From the NCBI GenBank assembly GCA_018715445.1, contig DVLP01000400.1, positions 1-20,913 on the forward strand: a DNA stretch of 20,913 nucleotides, written 5' to 3'. The stretch is from Candidatus Avipropionibacterium avicola (GTDB lineage: Bacteria > Actinomycetota > Actinomycetes > Propionibacteriales > Propionibacteriaceae). Each line of letters opens with the position of its first letter. Positions within the stretch are counted from its first letter, which is position 1. Below are positions 1 to 5,969 of the stretch, one piece after another. Position numbers and translations under genes: made by a program. The notes under the pieces are model-generated. The model was not told the DNA's origin. It saw only the letters and a program-made list of their open reading frames with translations, and searched no databases.

Positions 1-1
1 C

Positions 2-469
2 GGCAACAACAACAACAACAACAACAACGACAACGGCAACCAGGGCCGGGACAACTCCAACTCCCGCAACCAGGACCGCGCCAAGCAGGACGACAAGTCC
101 GACAACGGCCCGACCGCTCCGGCCTCGGGTCGCGGAGCTGCCGCCGTTGCTTCGGCGAAGTCGAAGCTGGGCTCGCCCTACGTGATGGGTGGCACCGGTC
201 CGTCGTACGACTGCTCCGGTCTGACCATGACCTCGTGGAGCGCCGCCGGGGTCAGCATCCCGCGCACCTCGCAGGCCCAGTACGCCGCGACCAAGCGGAT
301 CTCGCGCGCTGACCTGCAGCCCGGTGACCTGGTCTTCTACTACGGCGGCATCACCCACGTGGCGATGTACGTCGGCAACGGCCAGATCATCCACGCACCG
401 AACAGCCGCAGCGTCGTGAAGTACGACTCGATCGACTCGATGCCGGTCGCCGGCTACGGTCGGGTCTGA
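2..469 (+). CDS. NlpC/P60 family cell-wall hydrolase, C-terminal part (5' end outside window)
   Basis: The reading frame is open from base 2, so this is the last 155 residues of a longer protein. The visible part starts with a low-complexity linker (a run of eight Asn, then Asn/Asp/Gln/Lys-rich sequence to about residue 45). A compact NlpC/P60 domain fills the rest. The catalytic Cys is residue 71 of the fragment in YDCSGL, the His is residue 119 in GGITHVAMYVGNG, and the third polar residue is His131 in IIHAPNS. The family consists of secreted Cys peptidases that cut peptidoglycan stem peptides, usually at the D-Glu/diamino acid bond. A disordered linker before a C-terminal NlpC domain is the usual layout of actinobacterial RipA/RpfB-like exported enzymes. 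Signal peptide and N-terminal domains cannot be seen. A strong terminator follows. Confidence 0.93.
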   Translation, partial: GNNNNNNNNDNGNQGRDNSNSRNQDRAKQDDKSDNGPTAPASGRGAAAVASAKSKLGSPYVMGGTGPSYDCSGLTMTSWSAAGVSIPRTSQAQYAATKRISRADLQPGDLVFYYGGITHVAMYVGNGQIIHAPNSRSVVKYDSIDSMPVAGYGRV

Positions 470-489
470 TCCACCTCGAACACACCGCA

Positions 490-530
490 CTGCGCCCCCT
501 GTCCCGCCGGGACCAGGGGGCGCAGTCGTT
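490..530 (+). terminator. Rho-independent-type terminator hairpin after the NlpC/P60 gene
   Basis: A perfect 12-bp inverted repeat pairs 490-501 (CTGCGCCCCCTG) with 514-525. The intervening bases add an inner TCCC/GGGA stem with a single unpaired C, giving a long GC-rich hairpin about 20 bases after the stop codon. The sequence after it (TCGTTCC) has only a short weak T-run, as is common in GC-rich actinobacteria. Position and symmetry support termination. Activity itself is inferred. Confidence 0.8.
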
Positions 531-561
531 CCTGCCAGGCTCGACCGGGGATCATGGAGCG

Positions 562-1791
562 GTGACCATCCATCCCGGGCCATCCCTGCCGCGACGTACG
601 GTCCTCGGCGCCGGATTGATGGGTGCCGGATTGACGGGCGCAGGTCTGGTGCTGGCCGGTGCCGCTGGTTGTCGCGCCGACCCCGGTCGCCCCGGTGATC
701 CTGCGACCGGTGGTGACTCCGCGTCCAGTGACCCTGCGGCGCGGGACCGGCTGCTCGCTGCGTGGGGCGACGCCGTCCGTACCGGTGACGTCGAGGCCGA
801 GTCCGGGCTGTTCCCCGACGGCCAGGCGCCCTCGGCCGCCGCGTGCGGACTGGCGGCCTTCGACGTGGCCGCCGAGCCGGAACAGCCCGACACCGTACGG
901 GTCACCTGGCAGCTGCCCGAGGACCGGGCCCAGACCCATCGTCTGGGGATCGGGGTCGTCGGTGGTCAGGGCGAATGGCTCCTGACCCGCACCGAGCCGG
1001 GCGGCGACGCCGCGGTCCCGCTGTGGTGGCTCGGTCAGTGTCGCGCCGTCTCCGGGACCCGTTCCGCCGCCCTGGTCGCCACGGCCGATCCCCACGCTCC
1101 TTGGGGCGCTCGCCCGATCTCGGACTGGCTCGATCTCGCCGACCGAGCCGTCGCGACCGCCGGCGAGCGGACCGGACGTGATCACGTACGGCTGTGGCTT
1201 CAGCTGGCCTCCACCCCGGAGCAACTTGCCCGACTCGGCGTCACTGCCTCGGCCACGGCTGCCGGGGGAGCGTGGGTGATGGGGGACGGCCCGATGCACG
1301 TGGTGCTCGACCCGGGCGTGGCCGGCGCACTCAACGAGGCCGAGGCCGGTGCCCTGCTGCTCCACGAGACCGTCCACGTGCTGACCGATTCGGGCCGGAC
1401 CGACCTGCCGCTGTGGGTCGAGGAAGGCTACGCCGAGGCGGTGACCTGGGCCGACGACGAGCAGGGTGGCTGGCTGCAGGCCGGTGATCTGCTTGCCTGG
1501 ATCGCCGCCGAGGGCGCCGATGGCCTCACGATCCCGACCGATGACGAGTTCGCCGGGGCCGACGCGTACGTCCGCGCCTGGAGCCTGTGCCTCTGGATGC
1601 AGGACCACCACCGCGATGGTTGGCAGGCCTTGCGCTGCTGGTACGACCGGCAGGCACCGCCCAGCGCCGGTGGCCCTGACACCCGCAGGACGGCGTCCGA
1701 CGCGCTGGCCGAGGTCTTCGGACTCTCCGAGCACGAGCGCTTGGTGCGATGGCGGCGCTGGATGGCTGAGCAGGCAGGCCGGCGCGGGTGA
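562..1791 (+). CDS. Putative Tat-exported lipoprotein with HExxH (peptidase MA-like) metallopeptidase domain
   Basis: This is a 409-residue protein. The N-terminus has a twin-arginine motif (PRRTVLG, about residues 10-16), a Gly/Ala/Leu-rich hydrophobic core and a possible lipobox ending in AAGC near residue 37. It looks like a Tat-type lipoprotein signal, though the lipobox lacks the usual Leu at -3. A Pro/Gly/Asp-rich linker follows. About two thirds along, LLLHETVHVLTD supplies the zinc motif HExxH, and WVEEGYAEAV about 20 residues later can supply the third ligand Glu, as in gluzincins and the peptidase MA family. No substrate can be named. The GTG start is chosen because it is the first usual start that keeps the signal peptide; the GGAG just upstream is too close to be a good ribosome site. 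A small gene follows 19 bases after its stop. Confidence 0.75.
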   Translation: MTIHPGPSLPRRTVLGAGLMGAGLTGAGLVLAGAAGCRADPGRPGDPATGGDSASSDPAARDRLLAAWGDAVRTGDVEAESGLFPDGQAPSAAACGLAAFDVAAEPEQPDTVRVTWQLPEDRAQTHRLGIGVVGGQGEWLLTRTEPGGDAAVPLWWLGQCRAVSGTRSAALVATADPHAPWGARPISDWLDLADRAVATAGERTGRDHVRLWLQLASTPEQLARLGVTASATAAGGAWVMGDGPMHVVLDPGVAGALNEAEAGALLLHETVHVLTDSGRTDLPLWVEEGYAEAVTWADDEQGGWLQAGDLLAWIAAEGADGLTIPTDDEFAGADAYVRAWSLCLWMQDHHRDGWQALRCWYDRQAPPSAGGPDTRRTASDALAEVFGLSEHERLVRWRRWMAEQAGRRG

Positions 1792-1810
1792 CTGGGGGAG
1801 AATGGGTGCC

Positions 1811-2293
1811 ATGGGGCAGGTGATGGGCGCGATGATCGCCGAGGCGAGCACCGGGATCGAGGTCGCCGTGCCCCGTCCTGCCGACGAGGTGGCCGCGGCA
1901 CTGGACCCGTCTGCCGCTCCGGCCCGCGACGCGGGCCCTTCCTGGTACGAGGGCCCTTCCTGGTACGAGGGCTTGCGGCTGCACCGCTACGACGACCGGG
2001 GCGACGAGGGAGCCCGCTTCGTGGTCACCGGTCACCTCGTCGGATCCTGTGAGTGGTGGATCGAGACGCTGCCCCGGCATCCCGACGGTTCCGACGCAGG
2101 CGTGGTGGTCCACTTCTGGCTCCGAGGTCGTGCCACCCGTGACGGCGACCGTGATCCGGAGCGGCACTGGCCGGGTCCGGCGGGGTGGATGGCGCGACGC
2201 CGTACGACCGCGATGGTGCACCACCACGGCGAGCGATTCCGGCACCTGCTGCACCGGATCAGGGTCGGGCCATCTCGCCATGAGGGATTCTGA
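1811..2293 (+). CDS. Small SRPBCC/polyketide-cyclase-like protein (weak assignment)
   Basis: A 160-residue protein with no signal peptide. The spacing of hydrophobic strands, an early IEVAVPRPADEV segment, a central GHLVGSCEWWIE strand, a VVVHFWLRG strand and a C-terminal helix resemble the SRPBCC (START/Bet v1-like) ligand-binding fold. There is no diagnostic residue, so the family call is tentative and no ligand is proposed. Two ATGs are possible. The second (1811) is preferred because the GGGGGAG at 1794-1800 is about 10 bases before it but only one base before the first (1802). An exact 18-bp tandem duplication inserts a repeated GPSWYE unit. It probably shares a transcript with the upstream metallopeptidase gene (19-base gap). 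Confidence 0.6.
   Translation: MGQVMGAMIAEASTGIEVAVPRPADEVAAALDPSAAPARDAGPSWYEGPSWYEGLRLHRYDDRGDEGARFVVTGHLVGSCEWWIETLPRHPDGSDAGVVVHFWLRGRATRDGDRDPERHWPGPAGWMARRRTTAMVHHHGERFRHLLHRIRVGPSRHEGF
1933..1968 (+). repeat. Perfect 18-bp tandem duplication inside the SRPBCC-like gene
   Basis: Bases 1933-1950 and 1951-1968 are identical 18-mers, and the next four bases begin a third copy. The repeat is in frame and adds six residues (GPSWYE twice). Exactness at wobble positions points to a recent duplication. Confidence 0.97.
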
Positions 2294-2294
2294 C

Positions 2295-2330
2295 TTGCCA
2301 ACTGCTGCCGAAGACGATAGAAATTTCAAC
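2295..2330 (+). promoter_or_regulatory. Candidate sigma-70-type promoter and operator of the sulfate-assimilation operon
   Basis: TTGCCA (2295-2300) is followed after 17 bases by TAGAAA (2318-2323), a plausible -35/-10 pair in one of the few AT-rich patches of the window. The predicted start of transcription is about 2330, at or one base before the leader-peptide ATG (2331). Two adjacent 8-base palindromes, GAAATTTC (2320-2327) and AACATGTT (2328-2335), overlap the -10 and start region and could be a repressor site. The sigma-70 consensus is established knowledge; promoter use and any operator are inferred. Confidence 0.5.
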
Positions 2331-2420
2331 ATGTTCTTCGATCTCGACTTCTGGGCCGTGACACGTCGTCACGTCGACCTGTTGCGGGTTGAGAGCAACT
2401 TCGTGTGTCTGTGCCGGTGA
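2331..2420 (+). CDS. Cys-codon leader peptide of the sulfate-assimilation operon (29 aa)
   Basis: A short ORF starts at ATG 2331 and ends ESNFVCLCR-stop. Its C-terminal part contains RRHVDLLRV followed by two Cys codons (2406-2408 and 2412-2414). This matches my recollection of actinobacterial leader peptides before sulfur genes (RRH-x-DL-x-R-V ... CR). Polycysteine leaderless short ORFs that attenuate cysteine operons are known in mycobacteria. There is no Shine-Dalgarno site, and the ATG falls at the predicted transcription start, so leaderless translation is likely. A GTG at 2358 would give a 20-residue version starting TRRHVDLL. A hairpin overlaps the last codons, and the sulfite reductase gene begins 180 bases later. 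Confidence 0.72.
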   Translation: MFFDLDFWAVTRRHVDLLRVESNFVCLCR

Positions 2421-2429
2421 TCCGGCACA
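2410..2429 (+). promoter_or_regulatory. Stem-loop covering the last Cys, Arg and stop codons of the leader peptide
   Basis: Bases 2410-2417 (TGTGCCGG) pair perfectly with 2422-2429 (CCGGCACA) around a four-base loop TGAT that contains the leader stop codon. A ribosome stalled at the Cys codons or terminating here would melt this hairpin, so it is placed to sense translation of the leader. The regulatory role is inferred. Confidence 0.65.
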
Positions 2430-2440
2430 CTGACCCGTAC

Positions 2441-2461
2441 GACCCCTTCTTCTGAGGGGTT
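2441..2461 (+). promoter_or_regulatory. Second stem-loop of the sulfur operon leader
   Basis: ACCCCT (2442-2447) pairs with AGGGGT (2455-2460) around a seven-base pyrimidine-rich loop; a G-T wobble at 2441/2461 can extend it. It lies just after the leader peptide hairpin and 3 bases before a longer inverted repeat. It could be part of an antiterminator/terminator switch or simply a spacer hairpin. Confidence 0.5.
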
Positions 2462-2462
2462 C

Positions 2463-2491
2463 CCACCTGGGCCATGTGTCTGCCCAGGTGG
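2463..2491 (+). terminator. Candidate attenuator hairpin upstream of the sulfite reductase gene
   Basis: CCACCTGGG (2463-2471) and CCCAGGTGG (2483-2491) form a perfect 9-bp stem with an 11-base loop. It lies between the leader peptide and the first structural gene, where an attenuator terminator would be expected. There is no T-run after it, so termination in vitro is uncertain. A further 8-bp stem with one wobble pair (2505-2512 with 2517-2524) follows. Confidence 0.5.
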
Positions 2492-2599
2492 TCCTCGATG
2501 ACTGCATGCCCGTGATCGGGCGTGGATGAGGCTTCTTGGGTGATGCGCCGGCTCGCCGCCTTCCACCGTGACCTCCACACCCGAACCTGAGGCCCGATC

Positions 2600-4294
2600 A
2601 TGACGACGACCCCCACCCAACCCAGCAAACCCGCCAGGCCAGCCCGCCGCCCGACTTCCCTCGGGCAGTGGCTGGTCGACGGCAAGGAACCCCTCAACGG
2701 CAACGAAGTGCTGAAGAAGGCCGACGACGGACTCAACGTCAAGGACCGCATCATCAGCACCTACGCCGCCGCAGGGTTCGATGCGATCCCCGAGGACGAC
2801 CTGACCGGCCGGTTCCGCTGGTACGGGCTCTACACCCAGCGCAAGCAGGGCATCGACGGCTCCCGAACATCCAAATTGGATGCCGACGAGCTGTCGGACA
2901 AGTACTTCATGATGCGGGTCCGGATCGACGGGGGACAGCTCACCACCGACCAATTGCGTGTGGTGGCAGGGATCTCGACCGAGTTCGCCCGTGACAGCGC
3001 CGACATCACCGACCGGCAGAACATCCAGTTGCACTGGGTCGGGATCGAGGACGTCCCCGAGATCTGGGCACGGCTGGAAGCGGTGGGCCTGAGCACGACC
3101 GAGGCCTGCGGCGACGTGCCCCGGGTGATCCTGGGCAGCCCGGTGGCCGGGATCGCCGCCGACGAGATCGTCGACCCGACACCGATCATCCGCGACATCT
3201 CCGAGCGCTACATCGGCAACCCGGAGCTGTCCAACCTGCCCCGCAAGTACAAGACGGCCTTCACCGGGCACCCGAGCCTGGACGTGGTGCACGAGATCAA
3301 CGACATCTCGTTCGTCGGGGTGATCCATCCCGAGCACGGGCCCGGCTTCGACCTGTGGGTCGGTGGTGGCCTGTCGACCGTGCCCAGGCTCGCCCAGCGA
3401 CTCGGTGCCTGGGTGTCACCGGAACGGGCCGCCGAGGTCTGGTACGGCGTCACCCGGATCTTCCGTGACTACGGCTACCGCAAGCAGCGCACCCGCAACC
3501 GCCTGAAGTTCCTGATCGATGACTGGGGGGTCGAGAAGTTCCGTCAGGTGTTGGAGGACGACTACCTCGACGCGCCGCTGCCCGACGGTCCGGCACCGGC
3601 GAAGTCCACGGCGCCGGGTGACCACATCGGCATCCATGACCAGAAGGACGGTCGCAAGTACGTCGGCGTCGCCCCCACCGTCGGTCGGGTCAGCGGCACC
3701 CTGCTGACCCAGCTGGCCGAGACCGTGGAACGGGCCGGGTCCGGTCGGATCCGGCTCACCCCGCACCAGAAGGTGCTGGTGCTCGACGTCGACCCCGACC
3801 GGGTCGAGTCGCTGGTCGCCGAGCTGGACGAGCTCGGACTGCACGCCAACCCGAGCCCGTTCCGTCGCAGCACGATTGCCTGCACCGGCATCGAGTACTG
3901 CAAGCTCGCCTTCGTCGAGACCAAGCAGACCGCCGCCGATGCGATCACGGAGTTGGAGCGTCGCCTGGCCGGCGTCGAGGTGGACCCGCCGATCTCGTTG
4001 AACGTGAACGGCTGCCAGAACTCCTGCGCCCGGATCCAGGTCGCCGACATCGGCCTCAAGGGCCAATTGATCGGCGGTGACGAGTTCGGCTTCCAGGTCC
4101 ATCTCGGCGGTGGGCTCGCCTCCGACGACCGTGACGAGGCTGGCCTGGGCCGTACGGTCCGCGGGTTGAAGGTGACTGCCACCGACCTGCCGGACTACGT
4201 CGAGCGCGTCGTGCGTCGCTTCCTCGAGGAGCGCGAGGGCGAGGAGACCTTCTCCGCATGGGTCCACCGTGCCGACGACGAGGCCCTGCGATGA
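2600..4294 (+). CDS. sirA: Assimilatory sulfite reductase, ferredoxin-dependent (siroheme/[4Fe-4S])
   Basis: 564 residues, normal for the nitrite/sulfite reductase family, which reduces sulfite to sulfide with six electrons from ferredoxin in the cytoplasm. The two ferredoxin-like halves and siroheme domains are present. The [4Fe-4S]/siroheme ligands are Cys428 and Cys434 (CTGIEYC) and Cys472 and Cys476 (GCQNSC). Tyr78 and Cys170 have the same 92-residue spacing as the covalently linked Tyr69-Cys161 of the M. tuberculosis enzyme, as I recall it, which favours sulfite over nitrite as substrate. So does the neighbourhood of APS reductase and ATP sulfurylase. GAGG at 2589-2592 lies 7 bases before the ATG. 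It is the first structural gene of the operon and overlaps cysH by 4 bases. The same gene is often labelled nirA or cysI. Confidence 0.93.
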   Translation: MTTTPTQPSKPARPARRPTSLGQWLVDGKEPLNGNEVLKKADDGLNVKDRIISTYAAAGFDAIPEDDLTGRFRWYGLYTQRKQGIDGSRTSKLDADELSDKYFMMRVRIDGGQLTTDQLRVVAGISTEFARDSADITDRQNIQLHWVGIEDVPEIWARLEAVGLSTTEACGDVPRVILGSPVAGIAADEIVDPTPIIRDISERYIGNPELSNLPRKYKTAFTGHPSLDVVHEINDISFVGVIHPEHGPGFDLWVGGGLSTVPRLAQRLGAWVSPERAAEVWYGVTRIFRDYGYRKQRTRNRLKFLIDDWGVEKFRQVLEDDYLDAPLPDGPAPAKSTAPGDHIGIHDQKDGRKYVGVAPTVGRVSGTLLTQLAETVERAGSGRIRLTPHQKVLVLDVDPDRVESLVAELDELGLHANPSPFRRSTIACTGIEYCKLAFVETKQTAADAITELERRLAGVEVDPPISLNVNGCQNSCARIQVADIGLKGQLIGGDEFGFQVHLGGGLASDDRDEAGLGRTVRGLKVTATDLPDYVERVVRRFLEEREGEETFSAWVHRADDEALR

Positions 4295-5025
4295 GCACCG
4301 CACAGCAGGAGCGTCGCCCCCGTGAGGAACTGCGGGCCCTGGCCGAGGGCGCCGAGGAGTGGTTCGGCTCCGACGTGCCGCCTCCGCCCGAGGACGCCGC
4401 CGAGGTGTTGGCCTGGGCAGCCGAGGAGTTCGGCGCCGGACTGGCCGTGGCCTGCTCGATGGCGGCCGACACCGTCCTGGTCGACCTGGTGGCGAAGGCC
4501 CGTCCCGGCGTGGACGTGCTCTTCCTCGACACCGGCTATCACTTCGCCGACACCCTCGGCACCCGTGCCGAGCTGGAGTACGCCCTGGACGTGACCGTCG
4601 TCGACGTCAAGCCGGAGCAGAGTGTCGCCGAACAGGACCGGGTCCACGGCAAGGACCTGTTCGCCCGGGACCCCGGACGGTGTTGCCACCTGCGCAAGGT
4701 CGAACCGTTGGCGAACTCGCTGGCCGGCTACGACGCCTGGGTGACCGGTGTGCGGCGGGGGGACAACCCGCTGCGGGCCAACACACCGTTGGTGAGCTGG
4801 GACGCCACCCACGAGTTGGTCAAGATCAACCCGGTCGCGTTCTGGAGCTTCGACCAGGTGTTGGCCCATGCCGAAGCCAACCACACCCCGATCAACCCCT
4901 TGCTGGCAGCCGGCTACCCGAGCATCGGCTGCGAGCCCTGCACCCGCCGGGTCAACCCCGGCGACGACCCCCGATCCGGCCGCTGGGCCGGCCTGGCCAA
5001 GACTGAATGCGGGATCCATCTATGA
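4291..5025 (+). CDS. cysH: Adenylyl-sulfate (APS) reductase, thioredoxin-type, [4Fe-4S]
   Basis: 244 residues. It reduces APS to sulfite and AMP using thioredoxin. Four cluster Cys are present: Cys131-Cys132 in CCHLRK and Cys214/Cys217 in GCEPC. That CC...CxxC set marks APS rather than PAPS reductases. Cys240 in the C-terminal KTECGIHL tail is the nucleophile that forms the S-sulfo intermediate. The nucleotide-binding part includes CSMAADT and LFLDTGYHF. The ATG at 4291 overlaps the sulfite reductase stop (ATGA). A further in-frame ATG at 4258 would lie inside the upstream gene and is unlikely. The 3' end overlaps cysD by 4 bases in the same way, so the three genes should be translationally coupled. 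Confidence 0.95.
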   Translation: MSTAQQERRPREELRALAEGAEEWFGSDVPPPPEDAAEVLAWAAEEFGAGLAVACSMAADTVLVDLVAKARPGVDVLFLDTGYHFADTLGTRAELEYALDVTVVDVKPEQSVAEQDRVHGKDLFARDPGRCCHLRKVEPLANSLAGYDAWVTGVRRGDNPLRANTPLVSWDATHELVKINPVAFWSFDQVLAHAEANHTPINPLLAAGYPSIGCEPCTRRVNPGDDPRSGRWAGLAKTECGIHL

Positions 5026-5969
5026 GTACTGACCTGATCACTGACCCGGTCGCTGCTGCGCGCACTGACCGGACCGATGACCTCCACCAGCTGGACCAGT
5101 TGGAGAACGAGGCGATCCACATCATCCGCGAGGTCGTGGGTGAGCTCGAGCGCCCCGTGATCCTGTTCAGCGGTGGCAAGGACTCGGTGGTGTTGCTGCA
5201 CCTGGCGTCGAAGGCCTTCTGGCCGGGACGGATCCCGTTTCCGGTGATGCACGTCGACACCGGTCACAACTTTGCCGAGGTGCTGGAGTTCCGCGACCGT
5301 ACGGTCGAGCGGCTGGGCCTGCGCCTGGTCGTCGCCTCGGTCCAGGACTACATCGACGACGGCCGGCTGTCCGAGCGGGCCGACGGCACCCGTAACCCGC
5401 TGCAGACCGTGCCGTTGTTGGACGCGATCGTCGACAACCGGTTCGACGCGGTCTTCGGTGGTGCGCGCCGTGACGAGGAGAAGGCCCGCGCCAAGGAGCG
5501 GGTGGTCAGCCTACGTGACGAGTTCGGTGCGTGGGACCCGCGCAACCAGCGTCCGGAGTTGTGGAGCCTCTACAACCCGAAGCACCGTCCCGGCGAGCAC
5601 GTCCGGGTCTTCCCGTTGAGCAACTGGACCGAGCTCGACATCTGGCGCTACATCGAGCGGGAGCAGATCGAGCTGCCCAGCCTGTACTACGCCCACGAGC
5701 GGGACGTGTTCCACCGCTCGGGGATGTGGTTGGGGGTTGGCCCCCATTCCCAGCCGGGCGAGCACGATGTCGTGGAGCGTCGTCTCGTCCGCTACCGGAC
5801 GGTGGGCGACATGTCGTGCACCGGGGCGGTGGCCAGCGACGCGGCCGACGTCGCCGCGGTGATCGCCGAGGTCGCGGCCACCACCATCACCGAACGTGGC
5901 GCGACCCGGGCCGACGACCGGATCAGCGAGGCCGCCATGGAGGACCGCAAGAAGGAAGGGTACTTCTGA
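5022..5969 (+). CDS. cysD: Sulfate adenylyltransferase subunit 2 (CysD)
   Basis: 315 residues, close to the usual CysD length. This PP-loop ATPase subunit of ATP sulfurylase makes APS and pyrophosphate from ATP and sulfate; CysN's GTP hydrolysis drives the reaction. The PP-loop is SGGKDS at residues 50-55. Other family landmarks are MHVDTGHNF, FGGARRDEEKARAKER, PLSNWTELDIW and the typical C-terminus KKEGYF. Its ATG overlaps the cysH stop by 4 bases and its own stop shares one base with the cysN ATG, so a 1:1 output of CysD and CysN is likely. An in-frame ATG at 5007 lies within cysH and was not chosen. Confidence 0.96.
   Translation: MSTDLITDPVAAARTDRTDDLHQLDQLENEAIHIIREVVGELERPVILFSGGKDSVVLLHLASKAFWPGRIPFPVMHVDTGHNFAEVLEFRDRTVERLGLRLVVASVQDYIDDGRLSERADGTRNPLQTVPLLDAIVDNRFDAVFGGARRDEEKARAKERVVSLRDEFGAWDPRNQRPELWSLYNPKHRPGEHVRVFPLSNWTELDIWRYIEREQIELPSLYYAHERDVFHRSGMWLGVGPHSQPGEHDVVERRLVRYRTVGDMSCTGAVASDAADVAAVIAEVAATTITERGATRADDRISEAAMEDRKKEGYF

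Noticed and set aside
454..1851. A 465-codon minus-strand frame opposite the HExxH lipoprotein gene
   Set aside because: It crosses the terminator and two genes, and its translation shows no recognisable domain.
2421..2599. A SAM or other known riboswitch in the sulfur operon leader
   Set aside because: I could not place a known riboswitch core by eye, and the Cys leader peptide gives a simpler explanation. A covariance-model search (Rfam) would settle it.
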